Source: Arabidopsis thaliana (lineage: Eukaryota > Streptophyta > Magnoliopsida > Brassicales > Brassicaceae). From it: a stretch of DNA of 64,000 nucleotides. The translations under genes and the position numbers were made by a program. Shown in pieces: positions 51,128 to 62,121 of the stretch; position 1 is the first letter of the stretch, and each line of letters begins with the position of its first letter. The stretch covers positions 6,015,001 to 6,079,000 of the forward strand of contig NC_003075.7 of NCBI RefSeq assembly GCF_000001735.4, in the 5' to 3' direction. A model generated the notes under the pieces. That model did not search any database. It was not told the origin of the DNA and worked only from the letters and a program-made list of their open reading frames with translations.

Positions 51128-51763
51128 ATGACGACCAAAGAGTGCGGAAACCACGGTGGTGGCGGTGGAGGAGGCGGAACCGCCTGTAGAATCTGTGGAG
51201 CAATCATCGGCTTCATCATCATCGTCTTGATGACAATCTTCCTCGTTTGGATAATCCTCCAACCGAAAAACCCAGAATTCATCCTCCAAGACACCACCGT
51301 CTACGCCTTTAACCTCTCGCAGCCTAACCTCCTCACCTCAAAGTTTCAGATAACAATCGCTTCACGCAACCGAAACTCCAACATCGGAATCTACTACGAC
51401 CATCTTCACGCCTACGCTTCTTACCGGAACCAGCAAATCACTCTAGCTAGCGACCTTCCTCCGACGTACCAAAGACACAAAGAAGATAGCGTTTGGTCAC
51501 CTCTCTTATATGGAAACCAAGTCCCTATCGCTCCTTTCAACGCCGTGGCTCTCGGGGACGAGCAGAATAGTGGGGTTTTCACGTTGACTATATGCGTTGA
51601 TGGACAAGTGAGGTGGAAGGTCGGGACTCTTACTATAGGGAATTATCATCTCCATGTTCGTTGTCAGGCGTTCATAAACCAGGCTGATAAAGCCGCCGGA
51701 GTTCATGTCGGCGAAAACACCGTTAAGTACACGTTGATCAATAAGTGCAGTGTCAATTTTTAG
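51128..51763 (+). CDS. NHL22: NDR1/HIN1-like (NHL) LEA-2 membrane protein
   Basis: Intronless, 211 aa from the ATG at 51128. An earlier in-frame ATG (51059) would add 23 residues ahead of the Gly-rich start and overlaps the TATA region, so it is rejected. Order: short cytosolic head with poly-Gly (NHGGGGGGGGTACRICG), one transmembrane segment (about 24-45, IIGFIIIVLMTIFLVWIIL), then an LEA-2 extracellular domain with the YAFNLSQPNLLTSKFQITIASRNRNSNIGIYYD core and several possible N-glycosylation sites. NHL relatives (NDR1, NHL3) sit at the plasma membrane and function in defence signalling. No specific role known to me for this one. At4g09590 by order. Confidence 0.92.
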   Translation: MTTKECGNHGGGGGGGGTACRICGAIIGFIIIVLMTIFLVWIILQPKNPEFILQDTTVYAFNLSQPNLLTSKFQITIASRNRNSNIGIYYDHLHAYASYRNQQITLASDLPPTYQRHKEDSVWSPLLYGNQVPIAPFNAVALGDEQNSGVFTLTICVDGQVRWKVGTLTIGNYHLHVRCQAFINQADKAAGVHVGENTVKYTLINKCSVNF

Positions 51764-52398
51764 GAGGTAAAAGGACACAACTTTGACGACGTCAATGTTT
51801 GCTTTTACTCTTTCTTCTTCTTTTCATTTTTCTTCTACTCAGATAATGTTTTTGCTTCTATATCGTTTAATTTTCTACCTTTTTCTGCTGATCATATAAC
51901 ATACATAAAATCAAAAAATTTAATATGATAAATTCATGTTAGAAGAACTTGCCAAATAAAAACCGATACAGAATTTTCTTGTAAAACATTCTTCTTTCTT
52001 TTTTCTTTTTTTTTTTTAACTTTAAATTTCCACTTAAATTAAAATAAAGAGGATTACAAGGTTAAAAACCCAACATGGCCGCAGGCCTAAAAAAAGAAAG
52101 AGAAATTCTTCAAATTTATAGTTACGTAAACCTTCAAATTTAATAAATTTTTAAAAATCAGACATAATTATGTTGACACAGGCGGCCCTAGGTTCTAGAA
52201 CGGTATAACCGAGAAACCAACGTACGACGAGAGACCAAAAAGTAATACTAACATATACGATCTTACAAAAAGTACTCATATATATACTTTTGTTTGTTAG
52301 AATTCAAAAATATTATTGTGGCTAAATGGTTTACAAACTCGTATTCGTTTCATTTGTCAGCGGTTGGAATCAGTTTTTTGCTAAAACGATATCGTTAT
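51764..52398. other. NHL22 3' flank
   Basis: 3'UTR and intergenic sequence. No gene seen. The Copia element starts at 52399 inside a palindromic motif (aaaacgatatcgtt, 52383-52396). Confidence 0.5.
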
Positions 52399-52880
52399 TG
52401 TAAGAAGTGACTCAGATTTTAGTTTTCGGGTTTAAGTGTGGGAGAAACTCGGTGAAAGAGAGGATTCGAAGTCTGTTGTGATTCGAGCTGACTAAAGTCA
52501 TAACACGTGAGGCGAGCTGACTAAAGTCATAACAAGCTTGAGGGCGTTTTGGTCTTTTCGCATGAGCTCTGTAACTATATCTTCTTCTTCTTCTCTGTAA
52601 TTCTGTTAGATCGGGATAAGAATTTGTTGAGATCAAAGAGAGAGAGGAGTGTAGTGAGAGAAAGCTTGAAAGCATTGTAACAGAGACTAAGTTTCCAAGT
52701 TCTAGTGGATTTCCGGAGAGGTTTCTCCGGCGAGACGTAGCGTTCCGGTTTGGAACGTGAACTCGTTAAATTCTCTGTGTTCAGCTTTTCTTTTACTTTC
52801 TTTCAGTTCTGGTCAATTCGATTCTTAGTGCTAAGTTGATTCGTGTGTTTGTGAGATTGAAGTGAAGTTAGATCTTTACA
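52399..52880 (+). repeat. 5' LTR (482 bp)
   Basis: Begins tgtaagaagtgactcag and ends gatctttaca. Contains two copies of a 29-bp unit (gagctgactaaagtcataac...). Confidence 0.93.
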
Positions 52881-52925
52881 AATTGGTATCAGAGCTCACG
52901 GTTGTTGAGCGAGTGCGAATCTAAG

Positions 52926-55900
52926 ATGGCAGGAACTCCGATCGCGATCTTTGATGGATCAGGAGATTTTTCTTTGTGGAAAACAAGTATTATGGCACAT
53001 CTAAGCGTCATTGGACTTAAGGATGTTGTCATCGGAACATCGTCTCCGCCGCTCACTGCAGAAGAAGAAGAAGATCCGGAGAAGAAGAAGAAACGAGATG
53101 CAGATGATGCAGCAAGGCTTGAGCGATGTGATAAAGCGAAGAATGTGATCTTCCTTAATGTTGCAGATAAGGTCTTAAGAAAGATCGAGCTATGTCAAAC
53201 TGCAGCAGAAGCTTGGGGAACTTTAGATCGATTGTTCATGATTCGATCTCTACCTCATAGAGTCTTTACTCAGCTAAGTTTCTATACTTTTAAGATGCAA
53301 GAAAACAAGAAAATCGATGAGAATATTGATGATTTCTTAAAGATTGTGGCTGATTTGAATCATTTGCAGATTGAGGTGACTGATGAGGTTCAAGCAATTT
53401 TGTTGCTAAGTTCATTGCCTTCAAGATATGATGGTTTAGTTGAAACCATGAAGTATAGTAATAGCCGAGAAAAGTTGAGGTTAGATGATGTGATGGTTGC
53501 AGCTCGAGACAAAGAAAGAGAGTTGTCACAGAGTAATCGATCTGTATCAGAAGGAAATTTTGCTAGAGGAAGACAAGAAGGATCTTCCAACAATAACCAA
53601 AGAAATAAGGGTAAAGGGAGATCAAGATCTAAGTCTCGAGATGGTAAGCGAGTATGCTGGATATGTGGTAAAGAGGGACACTTTAAGAAACAGTGTTTCA
53701 AATGGCTTGAAAGAAACAAAGATAAAGGATCAGGATCAAGTTCAGACAAAGGAGAAGCGAGTATAGCTAAAGCTGAATATGATCCAGCAATGGTTCTTAT
53801 GGCAGAAGAAGAGAATCTATTTGTTTCAGGGAATACTGCAGACGAATGGGTTCTATATACAGGCTGTTCTTTTCACATGACACCAAGGAGAGATTGGTTT
53901 TCAGATTTTAGAGAAGTGAAATATGGTTATGTTAAAATGGGAAATGATTCTTTGTCTCAGGTAAAAGGAATTGGAAACATAAGAATCAAGAACTCTGATG
54001 GGACACAGATTACTTTAACAGAAGTGAGATACATGCCAACAATGTCTAGGAACCTAATTTCTTTAGGAACCTTAGAAGACAAAGGATGCTGGTTCAAGTC
54101 TCAAGATGGTATTCTCAAGGTGGTTAAAGGATGCTCTACTGTTCTTAAAGGACAGAAAAGAGAAACGTTGTATATACTTCTTGGAGAAGCTGAGATTGCT
54201 GAATCAAATGTCTCCGAGAAATCCAAAGATGAAACTGTGTTATGGCACAGCAGACTTGGTCATATGAGTCAGAAGGGAATGGAGATATTAGTGAAGAAGG
54301 GTTGTTTAAACAGGAAAGTGATTCATGAGTTGAAGTTTTGTGAAGACTGCATTTATGGAAAAAATCATAGAGTCAGTTTCCCATCTGCTCAGCATGTTAC
54401 AAAGGAGAAGCTAGCTTATATCCATTCAGATTTATGGGGATCTCCTCATAATCCAGCATCTTTGGGAAACTGTCAATACTTCATCTCCTTCATTGATGAC
54501 TATTCGAGGAAAGTGTGGATATATTTTCTGAAGAAGAAAGATGAAGCTTTTGAGAAATTTGTTGAATGGAAGAAAATGGTGGAAAATCAGTCTGATAAGA
54601 AGGTTAAGAAACTCAGAACTGATAATGGCTTAGAGTACTGTAATCATTACTTTGAGAAGTTTTGTAAAGAGGAAGGCATTGTAAGGCACAAGACTGTTGC
54701 TTACACACCTCAACAGAACGGTGTCGCTGATAGACTCAATCGAACTATAATGGATAAAGTTTGCAGCATGTTAAGTGAAAGTGGTATGGAAAAGAGATTT
54801 TGGGCAGAAGCTGCTGCTACAGCAGTGTATTTGATAAATCGATCTCCCTCTACTGCAACGAACTTTGAGCTGCCAGAAGAAAGATGGACAGGAGCGTTAC
54901 CGGATATGAGTTCATTGAGAAGGTTTGGTTGTTTGGCTTATGTACACGCAGATCAAGGGAAATTGAATCCTAGAGCAAAGAAGGGAATATTCACGAGCTA
55001 TCCTGAGGGTGTTAAAGGATATAAAGTTTGGCTACTTGAAGAAAAGAAGGTGTCATTAGTAGAAACGTGATATTCAGAGAGGAAATGATGTACAAAGACC
55101 TTAAAACTGATTCTCAGAACAGTTTCTATGAAGAAGTCATGGAGAACATAAGAGAAGGTTCTAATCAGCTGATATCTAATATCACAGATCAAAGTATTAC
55201 AGAACAAGAAAGCGTTGAGCAAGGTAGAGTTACTGAAGAACAGATTGTTAATGAACAGAATCAAGTGCAGACAGAAACTCATGAAGAAGAAGGAAGCAGT
55301 AGTGATAATTCTACTGAAGAAGTGGATCTCAGTAACTACCTACTAGTAAGAGACAGGGAGAAAAGGACTGTTAAGTTGAACAGAAGATATAATGAGTCTA
55401 ATATGGTTGAGTTTGCCTACAATACAGAAGATAGGGGTAAGTCTGAGCCTAAAACAAACCAAGAGGCATTAAGTGATCAAGATTGGGAGTTATGGAATGG
55501 AGCTATGAAAGAAGAGATATCATCCATGGAAAAAAACCACACGTGGGACTTAGTAGATAAACCAGTAAATGCGAAAATCATTGGTTGCAGATGGGTCTTC
55601 ACAAGGAAAGCTGGTATTCCCGGAGTGGAAGCACCTAGATTTAAAGCTCGGCTGGTAGCCAAAGGTTTTACACAGAAAGAAGGTGTAGATTATAATGAAA
55701 TCTTCTCACCAGTTGTTAAACATGTGTCTATCAGGTTTATGCTCTCAATAGTGGCTCAGTTTGACATGGAGCTACATCAGATGGACGTTAAAACAGCGTT
55801 CCTACATGGATTTCTTGATGAAGAGATATTGATGGCTCAACCTGAAGGTTTTGAAGATAAGAAATACCCTGAAAAGGTATGTTTACTGAAAAGATCCCTA

Positions 55901-57009
55901 TATGGTCTAAAGCAATCTCCTAGACAGTGGAATCTGAGATTTGATGAGTTTATGAAGAGTATTGATTTCACTAGGAGCGCTTATGACAGCTGTGTATACT
56001 TGAAGCAGCAAAGTGATAAGTCATATGTGTATCTACTCCTATACGTAGATGACATGTTGATAGCTGCTAAAGAAAAGTCAAGTATCATGGAGTTAAAACA
56101 GTTACTGGGTAAAGAGTTTGAGATGAAGGATTTAGGTGAAGCTCAGAAAATTTTAGGCATGGAGATTGCTAGAGATAGAGCTGCAGGTGTGTTGACTCTG
56201 TCACAGGAAGGTTATGTGAAGAAAGTTTTGAGATCTAGTCAGATGGATCAGGCTAAACCTGTGTCAACACCATTAGGAATCCATTTCAAGCTCCGAGCAG
56301 CTACTGAAAAAGAGTATCAGGAACAATTTGACAGAATGAAGATTGTACCTTACTCAAACACTGTTGGAAGCATCATGTATTCAATGATAGGCACGAGGCC
56401 AGATCTTGCTTATCCAGTTGGAGTGATCAGTCGCTACATGAGTAGACCATTAAAGGATCATTGGCAAGCGGCTAAGTGGGTCTTGAGGTACATGAAGGGG
56501 ACAGAGAAAAAGAAGCTTTGCTTCAGAAAGAATAAAGACTTCTTATTAAGAGGTTACTGTGACTCTGACTATGGTGGTGATTATGATAACCGGAGGTCAA
56601 TCACAGGTTATGTTTTCACTATTGGTGGAAACACCATTAGCTGGAAATCACGTCAACAGAAGGTGGTAGCTATATCTACTACAGAGGCAGAATATATGGC
56701 ATTAACTGATGCTGTTAAAGAGGCTTTGTGGCTGAGAGGTTTTCTGAAGAACTTGGTTTTGCACAGGAAAGTGTAGAGGTGAATTGTGATTCAGAGAGTG
56801 TTATTGCTTTGGCAAAGAACTCTGTACATCACGAAAGAACAAAGCATATTGATATCAGGTTACATTTCATTCGGGATATCATAAATGCAGGTCTGGTTAA
56901 AGTGGTGAAGATTGCAAGTGAATGCAATCCTGCAGATATTTTTACAAAGGTATTGCCCGTGGAGAAGTTTGAAGGAGCATTGCATATGCTCCGAGTTACT
57001 GAGAACTGA
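52926..57009 (+). pseudogene. Copia polyprotein, disrupted by two frameshifts
   Basis: First frame 52926-55069: Gag (MAGTPIAIFDGSGDFSLWK), CCHC knuckle CWICGKEGHFKKQC (about 53656), protease with LYTG where DSG/DTG is expected (Tyr codon 53856-53858), integrase zinc finger (HSRLGH ... CEDC), core Asps in IHSDLWG and RTDNG, and Asp (54729-54731) at the position normally Glu. A one-base loss near 55048-55056 shifts to the second frame (from about 55067 to 56776): RT with KARLVAKGFTQKEGVDY, DVKTAFLHG and YVDDM, then RNase H (GYCDSDYGGD). A second one-base loss near 56738-56744 shifts to the third frame ending at 57009 (TEAEYMAL precedes it; HHERTKHIDIRLHFIRD after). Confidence 0.93.
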
Positions 57010-57094
57010 GAGGTGAATCTCAGGTACCGGAGGGGAGATCCAAGAACTAGAACAAGTTGAGACAAGGAAGACAATCAGAGTCAAGGTGGAGAAT

Positions 57095-57635
57095 TGTAAG
57101 AAGTGACTCAGATTTTAGTCTTCGGGTCTAAGTGTGGGAGAAACTCGGTGAAAGAGAGGGTTCGAAGTCTGTTGTGATTCGAGCTGACTAAAGTCATAAC
57201 ACGTGAGGCGAGCTGACTAAAGTCATAACACGTGAGGCGAGCTGACTAAAGTCATAACACGTGAGGCGAGCTGACTAAAGTCATAACAAGCTTGAGGGCG
57301 TTTTGGTCTTTTCGCATGAGCTCTGTAACTATATCTTCTTCTTCTTCTCTGTAATTCTGTTAGATCGGGATAAGAATTTGTTGAGGTCAAAAAGAGAGAG
57401 GAGTGTAGTGAGAAAAAGCTTGAAAGCATTGTAACAGAGACTAAGTTTTCAAGTTCTAGTGAATTTCCGGAGAGGTTTCTCCGGCGAGACGTAGCGTTCC
57501 GGTTTGGAACGTGAACTCGTTAAATTCTCTGTATTCAGCTTTTCTTTTACTTTCTTTCAGTTCTGGTCAATTCGATTCTTAGTGCTGAAGTTGATTCGTG
57601 TGTTTGTGAGATTGAAGTGAAGTTAGATATTTACA
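57095..57635 (+). repeat. 3' LTR (541 bp) with expanded internal tandem repeat
   Basis: Like the 5' LTR but with four instead of two copies of the 29-bp unit (57180-57295), which explains 58 of the 59 extra bases; one further base is an indel near 57590. Confidence 0.93.
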
Positions 57636-57640
57636 GTTAT

Positions 57641-58013
57641 GAACTTCTAAGGCAACTCTATTATCAAAAATTTAACAGCATATCTTAAACGGCCTAGTAT
57701 ACAAAACTTAGCTAATTTATTGACAAATCAACCAAAATGAAAATTAATTTTTAATCCCAAATTTAAAAATCCACGTTTTTTAAACATTTTTCATTTTTTT
57801 TTTTGTAATCTCTAATTTATTAAATAGGGTTGCTAAACTTACAGCAAAAGTGGTTGTTCAAAAGAAGCACAGTTCATACAACTTATACTAGTTCAACATG
57901 AACCATTAACTTCTGGTTTGTTTATAGCTGCTCATACATACTATTGTCCTTAAAACATAAACGTACGTGTGTGCTCGCGGAAGACATATACACACATCTG
58001 TATGTGTATATGT
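57641..58013. other. 3' flank of GASA3
   Basis: AT-rich. Probable GASA3 3'UTR in the right half. No other feature. Confidence 0.5.
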
Positions 58014-58516
58014 TTAAGGGCACTTGAGACGGCCACCACGAGTGGTAATGGAGGCGTAGCAAGGACAAAGGTGGTGGTTCCCGGCGGTGCCTGGTGGCAC
58101 ACAGTTGCAGCGGTAACAACAGCTGTTGCATGCTCTCAAACACAGATTTGGCCTCGACGATTTGCTGCATCTACCTTTGCATCTCCCACCGCAATCTTCA
58201 CATGATATATTTATACACATATGACTAGTTTTTAACCGTTTAAAAATCATATATAAACAGAGATATAACACTTTACATATATGTTAGCGTTACATACCAA
58301 TTTTCACTACGCCTTCACCGACTTGTGAATCTTCAGCAGCATGAACATGAAGCTGAAGAGAATGATGAATTATTATCATTGATCAAACACATATGAATTA
58401 AGGATAAGACGAAGCAAATGATTCATGGAGAAGTAAAGACAAAAGTTATGAACCTCAAAAGTGGTGAGGCAGAAGAGGATCAGCAGTAAAACTAGTGTAC
58501 TTCGGAAGATTGCCAT
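58014..58516 (-). CDS. GASA3: Gibberellin-regulated GASA/Snakin peptide
   Basis: Three coding exons: 58516-58454, 58298-58352 read as 58352-58298, and 58195-58014; 99 aa. Signal peptide at residues 1-26 (FRSTLVLLLILFCLTTFELHVHA), short acidic variable region (AEDSQVGEGVVKI), then the GASA domain of ~60 residues with all 12 cysteines (DCGGRCKGRCSKSSRPNLCLRAC to GGRLKCP). Secreted, disulfide-rich; family members respond to gibberellin and act in development and redox or defence. GASA3 and GASA2 are known as seed/silique-expressed. It lies 1.4 kb downstream of, and in the same direction as, its duplicate GASA2. Confidence 0.95.
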
Positions 58517-59926
58517 GTCTCAAAAAGCATGCAGTTTCGTGCAAGATATAAAACTATTCTCTCTGATTCTCTATTTAGTAGCTACAATTAAGTATATAAA
58601 TCTAACACCTCTTTGGGTTTATTTATAATGCTTATTCAAATATTTTATTTTTACAAGTTGTATATTATACATTGCGAAATAGAATCACTAAACCTAGTTT
58701 TCATTTTTTTTTTTGGAGCTACGTACGATAATGAAGACATGTGTTTGAGATGTAAGTGAGTGTGGTGGGTGTTTTCACGTTTACATGGTGATGTGGAAAG
58801 ATATGAACATGCCACCCAAAGTAGAGTCCACATGTCACCCAGTGGAAATGACCTCGTTAAAAGTGGTATGTCCTCCACAATTCATTTTAATGAAAAGATT
58901 TGGTGGCATCTCGATCGAACGTTAACACTCATCATTCGATTCACGCGTTTTCTTTTACACGCGTATGTTTTATTCTCTATACAAGAAAGACGTCTCAGAG
59001 TTAAATTGCCAGCCTAATTCATGATATGGTTTTGTTCCTTGAGGAGTTTAGTGGTAGTTTCTGAGGATTCTGAAAAGAAAAATAAACAATGCATCTTGTC
59101 ATATTAGTGAATATTTTTTGATGGCTCATTAATGGTTTCCTTTGATTTTTTTTTCCTTTTAAAGCATTCTCCAATCTCAAGTTTAGGTTGTGCTTTAGAA
59201 CCAATTTCAGGTTCAGAGTATATGGTTTATGGTTTAACGCACACTTAAATTAATTAATAGGTAAAATTTCAGGTTCAGGGTAAATCATCATCATTTAAAG
59301 CACACTCAAAAGATACTAAAGCCATGTCTATGACATTGATGTCCTTCTAAGACTCATCTTGCTTTTGTCTATGAAAAAGAAGATGCAAAAACACAAAACA
59401 TGCATATGTTTTTAACCATTAATATAAAGAGAGATCCTAGTGAGGATTTAACGTTTTCAAAATAAAAGGCTTTGATAAATCAAACGAAAGGGTTCATTTT
59501 CGTATTGAGATCTCAACTCTACTTTTTGAGACCATTTCCAGAATAGATCCGAATCATATCCATTACAAAACCACTTTTTTTTTGTCGGCCCATTACAAAA
59601 CCGCTTCTGCATAATAATATTACAGTTCAAAAAATATAAAAACGTAACGAGATTTCATCGTTTTCAATGTCTATTAACGAGTAGTCTCCAATCATTTTGA
59701 ATTTTTATTTTAGGGTTGCCAAACTTGGAACAAACCGAAATTGGTTGTTCAGAAGTAACACGGTTTGATAATACGCATAACCATCAACTTCTAATTAGTT
59801 TATAGCTTCTCATACATATACTTTTGTCCTCCAAAACATAGCAGTACTTGTATACATACACACGTACACACACATGTACATATATTCGAAATAGAAGTAG
59901 AAACAGAAACAGACACAGAAGAAATT
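58517..59926 (-). promoter_or_regulatory. GASA3 promoter and spacer to GASA2
   Basis: The minus-strand TATA (tataaataaa) is at about 58619-58629. 58740-58960 is homologous to 61120-61330 upstream of GASA2: both contain gatatgaacatgcca, ctcgttaaaa, gatttggtggca and a cgattca-cgcgttttcttttacacgcgta block. No other gene in the spacer. Confidence 0.6.
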
Positions 59927-60573
59927 TTAAGGGCACTTGAGGCGGCCACCGTGAGTGGTAATGGAGGCGTAGCAAGGACAAAGGTGGGTGTTTCCAGAAG
60001 TACCAGGTGGCACACAGTTGCAGCGGGAACAACAGCTGTTGCACGCTCTCAAGCATAGCTTCGTTCTCGAAGATTTGCTGCATCTATCTTTGCATCTCCC
60101 ACCACAATCTACAATCATACATACATTCATCAAACACATGTAACTAATTTAATCCGTTTAAACCCATCAAAAGTTTATATTTGTTGCAAAGGAATCCAAA
60201 GCTTTTAGTTCATAGTTTCCTTCTCCGAGATATAACATCTCATTAAAAGCTTGAGACATTCTCCATAACAAAGATATATATAAGTTGGGAAGAGAGTGCA
60301 CCCATCAGAAATATTAAGTTATATACCAACGTGTTATATATAAGTTAGGGTTACATACCGATTTTCACTACGCCTTCACCGACCTTTGCACCATCAGCAG
60401 CGTGGACGTGAAGCTGAAGAGAATGATCAGTCATTATCATATAAACATGAATTGAGTATAATATTGCTAGGTGTTCTTGGGGAACTATAAAGACCAAAAA
60501 TATTATAAACCTCATAAGTGGTGAGACAGACGATGATTAGTAACAGAACCAGTGTACTTCGGAAGACTGCCAT
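59927..60573 (-). CDS. GASA2: Gibberellin-regulated GASA/Snakin peptide
   Basis: Three coding exons: 60573-60511, 60413-60359 and 60108-59927, the same lengths (63, 55 and 182 nt) and phases as GASA3; 99 aa. Signal peptide (FRSTLVLLLIIVCLTTYELHVHA), a short region (ADGAKVGEGVVKI), then the 12-Cys GASA domain. It differs from GASA3 in a few positions, mostly at the start of the mature domain (KDRCSKSSRTKLC; GTSGNTHLC). Tandem paralogue of GASA3. The intron between exons 2 and 3 is longer than in GASA3 (250 versus 102 bp). Confidence 0.95.
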
Positions 60574-61420
60574 GTTCGAAACTCATGCAATTTCTGTGAG
60601 TTGTACAAAATATTAGAACTATTTCTATCTGATACTCTCTTTGGTATTACGGCTATATGTATAATCCAACCTCTTTGGTATATTTATAGTGGCTATCGCC
60701 TATCGGCTATCCAAATGTTTTTTATTTTGTATCATATTATAACACTAAAAATAATAATCCATGTATATAATTGGGTGCATGCATGTCCGTAGTTTTTCTT
60801 TGTGTGAGCTATAGATAAGATTTAATGAGAAAACATTACGAGTTTTTGAAACGTTTGGTTCTAAAATGAATTTATTTTGGTTAATAAAAAAAAAATGAGA
60901 GATCAATAGTTAAATGTTAAGTGTTAAATAATATGTTAACCCCAATTAAAAGTTTAGCTATTTACGATTAACTACCATATGAACTTCTCTGCGTCTTTAG
61001 TATGTATGGTTAAAGAGGTAGAATTACACCAAAATGCTAAACCGAGTTTAACATTATGGTGTTAAACTGTTAATGACGACAAGTGTTTGAAGATGAAAGG
61101 TGTAGTTGTGTGTGCTTCTTCCACGAGTAGAAGACGATGTGGAAGGATATGAACATGCCAGCGAACTAGAGTCCGCATGGCTCCCAATGGCAATGACCAT
61201 CTCGTTAAAATGGTAATGTCCAAAATATAATACGAAGATTTGGTGGCAGCAAAAGAGCAAAAACTTTCCAAATTTGTTAACACACATCATACGATTCATG
61301 CGTTTTGCTTTTACACGCGTATATTTACATGGTATTACACGTATATTCCATTATGCAAAATTTGCATAGAGACAAGTTAATTAACGCGTGCAAACTTGTG
61401 TATCTTTGTTATTATGTTAA
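60574..61420 (-). promoter_or_regulatory. GASA2 promoter region
   Basis: The minus-strand TATA (actataaatat) is at about 60678-60690, matching the GASA3 core promoter in its neighbourhood (cctctttgg). An RY motif catgcatg lies at 60778-60785, a typical seed-maturation element bound by B3 factors. The GASA3-homologous block is at about 61120-61330. Confidence 0.55.
60778..60785. promoter_or_regulatory. RY (CATGCATG) element
   Basis: Palindromic 8-mer about 100 bp upstream of the GASA2 TATA box. RY elements drive ABI3/FUS3/LEC2-dependent seed expression, consistent with the known seed expression of GASA2. Confidence 0.5.
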
Positions 61421-61497
61421 CACCTTTAGGTGTGACAGTGAATAGTTACGTAGTGGGGAAGGTACATGCCCGGATTAAATGGATAAAGAGTGTACCT

Positions 61498-61821
61498 AGA
61501 GCCGACGAAATCAGATGAAGTCGAACGGTGGTATGCAATAGAGTGAATTGACTTTAAATTGTGAAAAACGAATAGTAGATAGTACTGGTATGAACTATAC
61601 CGCTTTAAACAGTTACAAATCACAAAATCGATATTACAAGCGTTACTAAACATATTATTTAGAGTCGACGAAATCAGATGAATTCGAACGGTGGTATGCA
61701 ATAGAGTGAATTTGACTTTAAATTGTGAAAAACGAACAGTAGATAGTACCGGTATGAATTATACCGCTTTAAACAGTTACAAATCACAAAAACGATATTA
61801 TAAGCGTTACTAAACATATTA
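61498..61821. repeat. 163-bp tandem duplication
   Basis: Unit beginning agagccgacgaaatcagatg at 61498 recurs at 61661 (agagtcgacgaaatcagatg) with few differences (e.g. ctataccgc/ttataccgc). Non-coding; lies between GASA2 and the mTERF gene. Confidence 0.92.
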
Positions 61822-62121
61822 TCATCAGTTAAAGATAAATGAAAGATGTTTTTGTTACATTGTCTTTTCACTTTCTCTCTAGTCTTTTTCTTTCTTAATG
61901 GAATGATTTTCTTTGTATGATATTTTCAAATGTGATAGTTTCCACCGAGACCTACACAACGGTCCTTAAATCATGATCGATTGTTTATTCAAGTAGCTGT
62001 GATGAAACAAGAAGATGGAGGACTAGATACAAATCAGCTCTTGCTCTATTTCTAAGCTACACTCAAATATGTAAAATATCAACGATCATTCAGAATGGTG
62101 AATAGACGAACTAGTAAAGGA
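61822..62121. other. mTERF gene 3' flank
   Basis: No other gene. The mTERF 3'UTR is expected in 61950-62121. Confidence 0.45.

Larger units (their letters stand above)
52399..57635 (+). mobile_element. Ty1/Copia LTR retrotransposon, structurally complete, coding-defective
   Basis: 5237 bp with LTRs at 52399-52880 and 57095-57635, TG...CA ends and a perfect 5-bp target duplication gttat (52394-52398 and 57636-57640). A primer-binding site tggtatcagagc (initiator tRNA-Met) is at about 52884-52895. The internal region reads Gag-PR-INT-RT-RNase H in Copia order. The LTRs show about ten substitutions over 482 aligned bases by eye (about 2%), so insertion is fairly recent. Two frameshifts and two active-site changes make it non-autonomous now. 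Confidence 0.95.
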
